Positions 15,541-23,600 of a DNA stretch of 48,545 nucleotides are shown here, in pieces. Position numbers and translations under genes: made by a program. Position 1 is the stretch's first letter. Each line of letters begins with the position of its first letter. The stretch comes from Candidatus Endomicrobium embiratermitis (GTDB lineage Bacteria > Elusimicrobiota > Endomicrobiia > Endomicrobiales > Endomicrobiaceae): contig WQYI01000013.1 in the NCBI GenBank assembly GCA_009781315.1, positions 1 to 48,545 on the forward strand. Reading direction: 5' to 3'. A model generated the notes under the pieces. The model searched no databases and was not told the origin of the DNA. It worked only from the letters and a program-made list of their open reading frames with translations.

Positions 15541-15580
15541 AAAATCCCGCCTGTAAATTTATTTTTACAGGCGGGATTTT
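15541..15580. terminator. Hairpin of the CCGCCTGYAA family (copy 5), in a divergent region
   Basis: AAAATCCCGCCTGTAAA (15541-15557) pairs perfectly over 17 bp with 15564-15580, followed by a T-rich run. Unlike the other copies it sits between divergent genes (15450 on -, 15690 on +), where a terminator has no obvious gene to end. It may be an inserted repeat or stop stray transcription. Confidence 0.7.
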
Positions 15581-15592
15581 TATTTTTAACTT

Positions 15593-15621
15593 GGATCCCC
15601 GATTACGAATTTCGGGGATGA
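15593..15621. repeat. Dispersed palindrome GGATCCCCGA...TCGGGGATGAC (copy 2)
   Basis: ATCCCCGA (15595-15602) pairs with TCGGGGAT (15612-15619). It matches the repeat at 4093-4122 with compensatory base changes that keep the stem. Confidence 0.6.
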
Positions 15622-15677
15622 CAAAAGAATGGAAGTACACCCTACTTTTGTCACTTTTATAAACAGACATTTTTATA

Positions 15678-15683
15678 TATAAT
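15678..15683 (+). promoter_or_regulatory. -10 box seven bases before the mscM start (leaderless candidate)
   Basis: TATAAT at 15678-15683 ends 6 nt before the ATG at 15690, so transcription would start at or next to the A of the start codon. No Shine-Dalgarno sequence is present. No good -35 box is seen at the right distance. Confidence 0.4.
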
Positions 15684-15689
15684 TGTTCT

Positions 15690-16943
15690 ATGGAATTTGT
15701 AATAAATATTTTAAACAATTTAAATCTTCCTGAAAAATACGTTATGCCAATAGCGGGAGCGTCTACGATTTTTCTGTTTATCTTTACTTTGTATCTGTCA
15801 TGGCTCCTTTTTAAAACAATATCGCACAAATATCTTTACAGTAAATACTTCCACATAAAAAATCCCGTATGGTATAAAGCGTTAAAAGAGACTAACTTTC
15901 TTGCGGCTTTCGGTTATCTCGGCGCCGGAATTATCGCGAAAATGGTAGTCGATGCTTTTTTCCCGCAGTCATACGCGATATATAATATGATAGCCCACAA
16001 CATAGTTTTAATATATTTTCAGATTTGTATTCTTGTAATAATCAATAAAATACTTACCGTAATAATAATCGTTTACGATAAAAATCCGAATATCCCCGTA
16101 AAAGGGCTGCTGCAGTTTTTAAAAATATTCATAAATTTTTTCGGCGTGCTGATAATACTGGCGTTCCTTATAGGCAAGGAACCGACATATTTTATTTCGG
16201 CTCTCGGTTTGATAGCGTCGGTTTTAATGATAGTGTTTAAAGATACTATTCTCGGGCTTACCGCAAGCTGGCAGCTTGCCATGAACAACATGCTTCATAT
16301 CGGAGACTGGATAGAAATGCCTTCGCACAACGCCGACGGCGACGTTATAGATATTTCCCTGACGACGGTTTCCGTGCAAAATTGGGATAAAACTATTGTG
16401 ACAATTCCCGCGTATGACCTTATTTCAAGGTCGTTTATAAATTGGCGCGGTATGAACGAAGCGGGCGGGCGCAGAATTAAAAGAGCGATAAATATAGACA
16501 TGCAAAGCATAAGGTTTGTAGACGAAGCAATGCTCGGGCGTTTGAAAAAGTTTGAACTGTTGAGAGATTATCTTGCTTCAAAAGAGTTCGACATAAGAGA
16601 ATACAATAAACTTCATAATACAAAAGAAAGTATTTACAACGGAAGATATCTGACAAATATAGGAACTTTCCGCGCGTACTGCGAAGCCTATTTACAAAGC
16701 CGGCCGTATATAAACAATAAGTTTACCATGATGGTACGCCAGTTAAAACCCGGCTCCGAAGGATTGCCGCTTGAAATTTATTGTTTTACGTCAACAACGC
16801 AATGGGTGCCTTATGAAAATTACCAGTCCGATATTTTTGACCACCTTTTATCCGTAATGGAAGAGTTTGACCTTTACGTTTTCCAAAATCCTACAAGCCG
16901 GACTTTTAGAGAGTTAGCCAGCCTGGGAAACAAACAGCAATAA
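15690..16943 (+). CDS. mscM: Mechanosensitive ion channel, YbdG/MscM type
   Basis: This 417-aa membrane protein has five to six hydrophobic helices in residues 1-190. They are followed by the MscS beta domain signature G-D-W-I-E-M-P near 207 and A-D-G-D-V-I-D-I-S-L-T-T-V-S-V-Q-N-W-D. W-R-G-M-N-E-A-G-G-R-R-I-K-R is typical of the YbdG/MscM branch rather than MscS itself. It opens under membrane tension and releases solutes during osmotic downshock. The pore helix is rich in G, A and S as usual. It may be translated from a leaderless mRNA. The flavin reductase-like gene follows after 19 nt. Confidence 0.92.
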   Translation: MEFVINILNNLNLPEKYVMPIAGASTIFLFIFTLYLSWLLFKTISHKYLYSKYFHIKNPVWYKALKETNFLAAFGYLGAGIIAKMVVDAFFPQSYAIYNMIAHNIVLIYFQICILVIINKILTVIIIVYDKNPNIPVKGLLQFLKIFINFFGVLIILAFLIGKEPTYFISALGLIASVLMIVFKDTILGLTASWQLAMNNMLHIGDWIEMPSHNADGDVIDISLTTVSVQNWDKTIVTIPAYDLISRSFINWRGMNEAGGRRIKRAINIDMQSIRFVDEAMLGRLKKFELLRDYLASKEFDIREYNKLHNTKESIYNGRYLTNIGTFRAYCEAYLQSRPYINNKFTMMVRQLKPGSEGLPLEIYCFTSTTQWVPYENYQSDIFDHLLSVMEEFDLYVFQNPTSRTFRELASLGNKQQ

Positions 16944-16962
16944 AAAATAACGGAGCATGTAA

Positions 16963-17505
16963 ATGCAAAAACTGCCTTTGGAAAAAGCTTTTTTGTACGT
17001 TGAATCCGGTCCGGTTGTTTTAATATCTACTTTTGACGGAAAAAAGAATAACGTTATGACTATTTCGTGGACAATGGTCAAAGATTTCGAGGCGCGGTTT
17101 TGCATACTTACGGGATCTTGGAATTATTCTTATAAGGCTCTTGTAAAAAATAGAGAATGCGTTATGGCGATTCCCGCCGCGGATATCGCGAAAAAAGCCG
17201 TTCAAATAGGCGCTTGTTCGGGCAGCGACACGGATAAATTTAAAAAATTCGGGCTTACTCCTTTAAAAGCCGAAATTGTCCGCGCGCCTCTTATAAAAGA
17301 GTGTTTCGTAAATATAGAATGCAAAGTGACGGATCATATAAAGAAACACGGAATTTTTGTGTTAAAAGGCGTAAGCGCCTGGATAAATAACAGAAAAGCG
17401 GACAAACGCCTGTTTCACGCCGTGGGCAACGGCACTTTTATAATTGACGGAAAAAAATTAAACTACAGAAAATTAATGCGGTCAAAACTTCCCGCCGGAG
17501 TTTAG
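16963..17505 (+). CDS. Flavin reductase-like FMN-binding protein
   Basis: This 180-aa protein has the flavin reductase-like (split-barrel) pattern. P-V-V-L-I-S-T-F-D-G near 18 is followed by N-V-M-T-I-S-W-T-M, then W-N-Y-S-Y-K-A-L and E-C-V-M-A-I-P, and I-G-A-C-S-G near 85. Such proteins bind FMN and reduce flavin or small substrates. CGGAG lies upstream of the ATG. It overlaps no gene, and the PHP-kinase fusion begins 2 nt after its stop, so these are translationally coupled. The substrate is unknown. Confidence 0.85.
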   Translation: MQKLPLEKAFLYVESGPVVLISTFDGKKNNVMTISWTMVKDFEARFCILTGSWNYSYKALVKNRECVMAIPAADIAKKAVQIGACSGSDTDKFKKFGLTPLKAEIVRAPLIKECFVNIECKVTDHIKKHGIFVLKGVSAWINNRKADKRLFHAVGNGTFIIDGKKLNYRKLMRSKLPAGV

Positions 17506-17507
17506 AA

Positions 17508-19025
17508 ATGTTGTTAGAATTGCACTGCCACAGTCTTAAACATTCCAAATGCAGTTTTGCCGACCCGTATGAGCTGGTAAAACAAGCCGTAAAAAAAGAT
17601 TTATACGGTTTGGTTTTTACCGAACACGGCTATTTGTGGAGCGATGAGGAGCTTGAAGACTTAAGAAAACAACACGGCATAGATAAACATTTTTTGTTGT
17701 TGTCGGCGCAGGAAGTCAGCACGGATTTCGGTCACGTCTTAGTTTACGGGGCGGATAAATCTTTAGACGGGAATTATAAACTTTCAGATTTGAAAAAGCA
17801 ATATCCGGCCGCGGCTTTCGTTTGGGCGCATCCTTTCCGCAAAGGGGTAATGCCCTCGGATGAAAAGTTGATGAACAAAGACTTTGACGCTATAGAAATA
17901 TTTTCGTCAAATCAGACAATCAAAGAAAATTATCTTGGTTTAAAAACATGGCACAGATTAAAATTTAACGCCGTATGCGGAAGCGACGCTCACAGCATTG
18001 ACAGAGCGGGCATATTTCCGACAATGTTTGACCATGACGTCGCAAATATTAAAGACGTCGCCGCGGAAATTAAAAACGGCCGCTGCAGGCCTTTTTATAA
18101 AGAAGAACAGTTGTCTGGCAGCCATATAACGGTTACGGAAGTGATTATCGGGACAAAAGGCATCCCCGAGCGCAGGGAACGTATTGTTATCAAAAAAAGC
18201 GACGACGATAAAAGCTGGAACAAGCTCAAAGAAACGTCTCTTATAGCGCGCGATTATCTGTGTAAAAATTTTGTCGATAAAAATTACAGGGTTCCGCAAA
18301 TTTATGAAATTGACGACGACGAGCATACCGTAATGGAGGAAGGTCAGCGCGGCGAATCATTGTCAAAATTATTTTTACATGTCGGTTTTGCGGTCCAAAA
18401 AAAGTATTTTGAACTTGCCGCGAAATGGCTTGCAAAACTGCATTCCTATAAAATACAAAAAATTTCGGCCAACATCGCGCAAGAACTTGAAAATAAAAGA
18501 TTGAAAAGATACAAAAAATTATTTGAAGAAAACAAAACAAAATATTCCGGACTGATATTGAATATAGCCGAAAATGTCGCGAAAAAAGAGCGCGATTTTT
18601 ACCTTAAACAAAATGAAAACTTCATTTTCCTGCACGGCGATTATCACCCGGGAAACGTCATTATAGGCCAGGACGATTCCAAAGACCCCGACTCAGTATT
18701 CGTTTCCGTAATAGATTTTAATAATTCCGTAAATTATGTTAAAGAATTCGACATAGGTTATTTTTTAGCGCAATACCAAAGCCAGTTTTCAAACGAAAAA
18801 GAGATTTTAAATACGCTGACGCAGGAATTATTTTTAAAATCTTATTTTAACGGCGAAACGCCGTCCGAACAGCAAATAAACGATATAATGTTTTTTAAAT
18901 TAAGAGGATATTTAAGCATAGCCGCGTTTTTTCATTCTTTGGGAATGGGCGAAAGCGGCAAAATGGAATTTATTGCGGGTGATATAAATAAGACGTTGTC
19001 GGAAAATAAAGATATATTTTTGTAA
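17508..19025 (+). CDS. PHP phosphoesterase-phosphotransferase (APH-like) fusion
   Basis: This 505-aa protein has two enzymatic halves. Residues 1-200 form a PHP domain with metal ligands H6, H8 (H-C-H-S), E39-H40 (T-E-H-G), E69, H76, H108 (A-H-P) and D160/H162 (G-S-D-A-H). Residues 210-500 form an aminoglycoside-phosphotransferase-like kinase with the catalytic H-G-D-Y-H-P-G-N (376-383) and metal D in V-I-D-F-N (401-405). I infer opposite or sequential phosphate chemistry on one substrate. Codons T-V-M-E-E-G-Q before it look like the kinase hinge. It is coupled to the upstream flavin reductase-like gene. Confidence 0.88.
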   Translation: MLLELHCHSLKHSKCSFADPYELVKQAVKKDLYGLVFTEHGYLWSDEELEDLRKQHGIDKHFLLLSAQEVSTDFGHVLVYGADKSLDGNYKLSDLKKQYPAAAFVWAHPFRKGVMPSDEKLMNKDFDAIEIFSSNQTIKENYLGLKTWHRLKFNAVCGSDAHSIDRAGIFPTMFDHDVANIKDVAAEIKNGRCRPFYKEEQLSGSHITVTEVIIGTKGIPERRERIVIKKSDDDKSWNKLKETSLIARDYLCKNFVDKNYRVPQIYEIDDDEHTVMEEGQRGESLSKLFLHVGFAVQKKYFELAAKWLAKLHSYKIQKISANIAQELENKRLKRYKKLFEENKTKYSGLILNIAENVAKKERDFYLKQNENFIFLHGDYHPGNVIIGQDDSKDPDSVFVSVIDFNNSVNYVKEFDIGYFLAQYQSQFSNEKEILNTLTQELFLKSYFNGETPSEQQINDIMFFKLRGYLSIAAFFHSLGMGESGKMEFIAGDINKTLSENKDIFL

Positions 19026-19071
19026 TAGCGCGGAGTTTTAAGAGTGAAGTTGTAGTTAAAAAGGGGGCTGC

Positions 19072-19323
19072 ATGGAAACCGCTTTAAGAATCAGAAACAT
19101 TCTGTTTAAGGCTTTTATTATTAATTACGCTGCCGTTCTTTTCGTTTGGCTTTTGTCGTTTACGGGATTGTACGTTTGGGCGATGAACTGTTTTTTTAGT
19201 TTCAGCGCAGAACAGACAAGAATATATTTTGCCTATCTTCTCGGATTTTGGAAAATTTTAGGCGCGGTATTTTTTCTTATTCCTGCGGCGGCAATTCATT
19301 GGGAATATAAACGGAAAAAATAG
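19072..19323 (+). CDS. Small two-helix membrane protein
   Basis: This 83-aa protein has two hydrophobic segments (about residues 15-40 and 52-74) and a basic tail (Y-K-R-K-K). AGGGGG precedes the ATG. It follows the PHP-kinase gene by 46 nt on the same strand. No family is recognised; similar small proteins are annotated as DUF inner-membrane proteins. Confidence 0.65.
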   Translation: METALRIRNILFKAFIINYAAVLFVWLLSFTGLYVWAMNCFFSFSAEQTRIYFAYLLGFWKILGAVFFLIPAAAIHWEYKRKK

Positions 19324-19363
19324 AATAAACCGGAATTATATTTTTATATGAAGACTAGTTGTT

Positions 19364-19798
19364 TTACAGCTGAATTTCCGTTTTTGGTTTAAAGTTGCTT
19401 TCAAAAGTCCATACAACGGCTTTGGCGTTTTTTAATATGAATACGGCATAAGTTTTATAAAAATTATCTGCTCCTGCCGCTGCTTTCATTTGCCTTAAAA
19501 ATTCTCTTGACGGATGCGCGAGAATTTCTTCTTTCAAGTTGTTGTCATTTGTTTCTTCAATAGCGCCGCTTACGCGTATCTGGATATTATTTTTCGTATC
19601 ATAAAAACAAAGTTCGGCTTTAGGGTTATTTTGCAACTGTTTATATAAATCTTTATAAGTGCCTACGTGAAAAATTATTCCTCTGTCATCTGCTTTATAA
19701 AGCAGCATTCCTCTTACTCTGGGCTGCCCGTTTTCAGATGTGGCAAGATAAAACACGGGATTTTCATTCAAAATCTTAAAAATTTCATTTTTTTCCAT
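19364..19798 (-). CDS. Pyridoxamine 5'-phosphate oxidase family protein
   Basis: This 144-aa protein has the PNPOx-like split-barrel pattern. F-Y-L-A-T-S-E-N-G-Q-P-R-V-R near 16-29 is the flavin-binding strand pair, followed by K-D-L-Y-K-Q-L-Q-N-N-P-K-A-E-L-C-F-Y and I-R-V-S-G. These proteins bind FMN or F420 and reduce small substrates. It lacks the C-terminal part of true PdxH, so it is a general flavin-binding relative and not a vitamin B6 enzyme. AGGGGG lies upstream. TTCACAAA direct repeats lie just before it. Confidence 0.85.
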   Translation of the reverse strand: MEKNEIFKILNENPVFYLATSENGQPRVRGMLLYKADDRGIIFHVGTYKDLYKQLQNNPKAELCFYDTKNNIQIRVSGAIEETNDNNLKEEILAHPSREFLRQMKAAAGADNFYKTYAVFILKNAKAVVWTFESNFKPKTEIQL

Positions 19799-19843
19799 AA
19801 AACCCCCTTAGTATTTTTGCTTATTATACCAATTCTTGCATTT

Positions 19844-19862
19844 TTCACAAATTTTTCACAAA
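19844..19862. promoter_or_regulatory. Direct repeat TTCACAAA with 11-bp spacing (site 2)
   Basis: TTCACAAA at 19844-19851 and again at 19855-19862, the same sequence and spacing as at 15503-15521. It lies between the PNPOx-like gene (minus strand) and the 201-aa gene (plus strand), and could serve either. Confidence 0.45.
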
Positions 19863-19951
19863 GAATACTCATGAAAAACACAGTAATAGGCTAGAATAAT
19901 AGTGTATAGAACGGAGGGGTATTAGTATATAGCGCAGAAAGGGAAAATAAG

Positions 19952-20557
19952 ATGGAACAGACAAGAAGATTGCTTATTGGAGTAATAAGCAAAAAGTTTT
20001 CTTTATCGGTTATAAAGAAAACGGCTGTTCTTTTTGTATTGGTAAGTATGTTTATAAACGGATTTACATACGGAGCGACGGAAGCGAGCCGTCACAGCTT
20101 TATGGTAACGGCAGCGATGGTAGCGGGACAGACGATAAATCAGTTGTTTAGTAAATGCAATGATTCGTTAATAATGACGGCAAATAAAATAACCAAAGAA
20201 ATAAGCGAGATATTAAAGACGGTATTTGGGATGGAAGCGGGAACGTTCAGCGGGAGTAAAAAAGAAAAGCGAGAGGAAAGAGGAACAAGCGGCAGCGGGG
20301 CCACGGGAGAGATAACGATATTAAAAGCAAGGGAGCAAATAAGCGATATAAAAACCTTGGCAGTTAGCGGAGTATTTGAAAGCACGGAAAAGTTGTTTAA
20401 GCTGTATATGAATTACAAGATACCGCCCGGCCAGGCCAGGGCTGGGCTGATAATAGTAACGTTTATAATGTTCATAGCAGGTATAAGACAGAGGAAAGGA
20501 ATAGCAGGCTCTAGAAACATTTATAATAAAGTAAGAAAGATAAGAATCTCGGCATAG
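19952..20557 (+). CDS. Membrane-anchored small protein upstream of the giant gene
   Basis: This 201-aa protein is not recognised. Its N-terminal hydrophobic segment (A-V-L-F-V-L-V-S-M-F-I-N-G-F) is followed by T-Y-G-A, a likely signal peptide. A second hydrophobic segment near 165-180 (G-L-I-I-V-T-F-I-M-F-I-A-G-I) is followed by basic residues R-Q-R-K. The middle (residues 95-120) is a charged, Gly/Ser linker. It would be an exported protein held at the membrane. AGGGAAAA is the ribosome site. A strong terminator overlaps its stop codon, and the giant gene starts 115 nt after it. A joint role is an inference. Confidence 0.75.
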   Translation: MEQTRRLLIGVISKKFSLSVIKKTAVLFVLVSMFINGFTYGATEASRHSFMVTAAMVAGQTINQLFSKCNDSLIMTANKITKEISEILKTVFGMEAGTFSGSKKEKREERGTSGSGATGEITILKAREQISDIKTLAVSGVFESTEKLFKLYMNYKIPPGQARAGLIIVTFIMFIAGIRQRKGIAGSRNIYNKVRKIRISA

Positions 20558-20588
20558 GAAGTAAAGTGCCGAGGTTCTTGTTTTTTTT
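20542..20588 (+). terminator. Rho-independent terminator between the 201-aa gene and the giant gene
   Basis: AAGAATCTCGGCA (20542-20554) pairs with TGCCGAGGTTCTT (20567-20579) over 13 bp with one T-G wobble, followed by eight T (20581-20588). The 5' arm lies in the last codons and the stop of the upstream gene. The giant gene therefore needs its own promoter in about 85 nt or must rely on read-through. Confidence 0.85.
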
Positions 20589-20672
20589 GTGAACAAAACC
20601 GGATATACAGAAAAAAGGAAAAACAAAATGGAAAATAAAGAAACAAAAAATAAAATAAAGGCGGAGGGTGTC

Positions 20673-23600
20673 ATGAACTTAAAAAAGAGAATATCGGAAT
20701 ATTTCCGAGAATATTGGCGTACGCGAATATTTATGAAGAGCGTATCAGTGCTTGTGGCTGTTGCGTTCATAGTAAATATAGTGAACTTACCGGTATACGC
20801 GAGCAAGAAGACGGAAGATGATTTGCTAAACAAGAGGATAACGACAGATCAGCAGAATAGCGGGGTATATTATCAGGGAGACCAGCAATCAACGTCGATA
20901 GCGTACATGCATTATCTGGAAGACAATACGGAAATGCAAGGCGGGAATATATACGGGAAAAAGAAGAACGGCGGATATGTAAAAGACGGTAACGGGAATA
21001 TGAGGGTAGCGGATAAGAGCAAAGGTGAAAAAGGGGAATACGACATAATAGGTTTATGGGACGGAAAAGAGGCGAAGTTAACGGACGGGGAAGGGAAATT
21101 TTCGTATAACGAGACATATACGAACGTGATAAAAGGGAAATTAGGGATAGGTGAAAGCGCGGCGAAGGCGGTAACAGAACCTGCGGTAAGCAATGAAACT
21201 ACAGAAAGAAGCAGCGTGTATAGCTATGACGCAGGGATAGTGAGCGGATTAGTAGACGAGATAATGAAAGATGAAAATAATACGTTAAGCAGGGAAGAAG
21301 CGGAAGCAGAGGTAATAAGACAGTTAGATGAAGCGAGGAAGGCGTCGGATGAACAAGACTCGAAGAAAGGGATAGAAATAGGGAAGACATTTAATGACGC
21401 GATAGCGTTATTGGGAGAATTCCTTGATCAGGGCGGAGAGATAGTCAACTGTGCAACGGACGCGCTGAAGGCGGTATTGGGAGATGTGGACATAACGAAG
21501 GGAGTATTGGCGATACAAGCGTTGTGCGCGGATTTAGCTGCCGGAATATTTGTAAAGAATAACGAAGAGTCAATAAGAGGCGGAGCGACGCAGCTGATGA
21601 CGAGCATGTCGGCGATGCAGGAAGTATTGAAGGGTTACGGCAGAGAAGCCGAGGGATACGGAGTAAGTCTTGATGATTTCATGAAAGGATTGGGAGATGG
21701 AGAAAGCGGAATATTATGGGTAAATAAAGATCATTATATAACGGTAACGAAGAGCGGAGAAGATTTCAAGGTAAGCGACAGCAATGTAAATGACGGCAGA
21801 GAGGTGACGTACAGCGCGGACGGATTAAAGGAAGCGCTGAGCGGCGGGAAAGCGATAGATAAAGACGGGAACGAAGTAAAAGATAAAAACGGTGATGCGG
21901 TAACATATAATGCGATAGAAGACGGAAAAGTAAAAGTATTGACGGACAGCAAGGGAGTGGAGGCGAGAGCTGGAGAAGAAGGAAAGTTAAGCAAAGCAGA
22001 TATGGACGAGATAACGGGAGCGAAATACGTAGCGCAACAGAGAAGCGTGACGGTAGCAGTTCCTAAAACAAGAACAGAAACACATACGGAAATAGGCAGC
22101 AGGGAAGTGTCGAGTACGGATGAAGACGGAAACACGACTACCACAACGGAAAGTTACACATATGAAGTGGAAGTGACTATTAATTATGTAGAGTATGAGA
22201 CTAAAACGGAAACGGTAATGGTATGGGAAGATGATCCTGAAGATGAAGCGTCGTCGCCTGCGGCAGCTAAAGCCAAAGAGGCGAGAGAAGCGGAAGAAGC
22301 TGCGCAGAAAGCGATGGAAGAGGCTGCAAAAGCTGCGGAGCTGGCGAAAGAAGCTGATGAGAAAGCAAAAAAAGAAGGTACGGATGAAGCGAAAGAAGCG
22401 GCGGAAAAAGCTTTACAAGAAGCGGCAGAAAAAGCCGCGAAAGTAGCGGAATTAGCGGAAGAAGCGGCAAAATTAGCAAAAGAAGCGGAGGAGTTAGCTG
22501 AGAAAGAGGGCAGGTCTGACGCGAAAGACTTTAAAAAGAAAGCCGATCAAATGGAAGATAGGGCGGAGAATGCTAAAGTAGCGGCAGAATTAAATATAGG
22601 GAAAATAGTAAAGGCAGAGGTAATAGATATAAAAAGCAGCGACGGGGTTTCTGCTACGGAAGAACTTAAGCAGATGTTTAATACGGCGTTAGAAGGAGCG
22701 ATAGAATCCGGAATAGGAACGGTTAACGGAGACTTTTCAAAATCGCTGGCAAACGCGATAGTTATAGCGTCTGTAAGTATAGCTGACGCTATAGATGAAG
22801 TTATTGTGAGGAGTGAGGTTAAAACGATAGCTGACGCTATAATGGACAAAGACGATTTAGATGAGCTAAAGAGGTTAAGCGAAAAGTGGGGCGATGCTAA
22901 AACTAACGAAGAAAGAGCCGAATTACACAAAGCTGCCGAGGATATAAGGGCGAAATACGGATACAGCGGCGGAGCTGACGGCTCGGAACTTATTATATTG
23001 GACATGGATTTATTCATGTCTAAGACGTTAGACATAGTCTGGGAAGGAATGGATGGAGAATTAAAAGCGGAAGCGTTGGATGGAGACAAGACGGCGAAAG
23101 ATAAGTGGATGTCGAACATGGTAAGTTATTTACAGGGTATCGTGGATAAAGGCGGGGATATAATTAATTGTTCTACGGAAGCGATGGCAAACGTATTAGG
23201 AGTTACGGGTCTTGACGGCAAGATGCTATTGGCGTTGCAATCGTTGGCGGTGGATATGGCCAGCGGAGCGCTTTTTAGCAATACCGGCAGTGATTCAGCG
23301 GAAGTAATGATAAGTATGGATGCGTTAAAGACGGTATTGGGAGAAGAGTTTAACGGATATAGTGCGACAATAGGTGATATAACAGAAGGATTAAAAGGAA
23401 TTGCGGAAGGACTAAAAGAAGATGAGATAGAAGTTGTGGTGCTGCATGTGAAAGCGGACAAAGAAGATGAAAATGCAAATCATTATATATATGCAGAAGT
23501 CGGGGCAAACGGGACAATAACTATAAAAGATCCGAATAAAGAAGATAAGGTGCTTGAAAGTAAAGATTTTGAAAAATACATGGAAGATACGTATGGGGCG

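Noticed and set aside
15690-16943. Possibility that the channel is MscS or MscK
   Set aside because: The conserved A-D-G-D-V and G-G-R-R-I-K-R blocks fit the YbdG/MscM branch better, and there is no large periplasmic domain.
19364-19798. True PdxH pyridoxamine phosphate oxidase
   Set aside because: It is too short and lacks the C-terminal substrate-binding part, so only the family fold is called.
20628-20672. Earlier in-frame ATG for the giant gene
   Set aside because: It has only a moderate AAGGAA site. The start at 20673 has GGAGGG and the same leader as the gene at 9766. It is kept as an alternative, not as the call.
22231-22446. Arg/Lys-rich open frame on the + strand
   Set aside because: It is a shifted reading of the Ala/Glu/Lys coiled coil of the giant gene, with an implausible composition.
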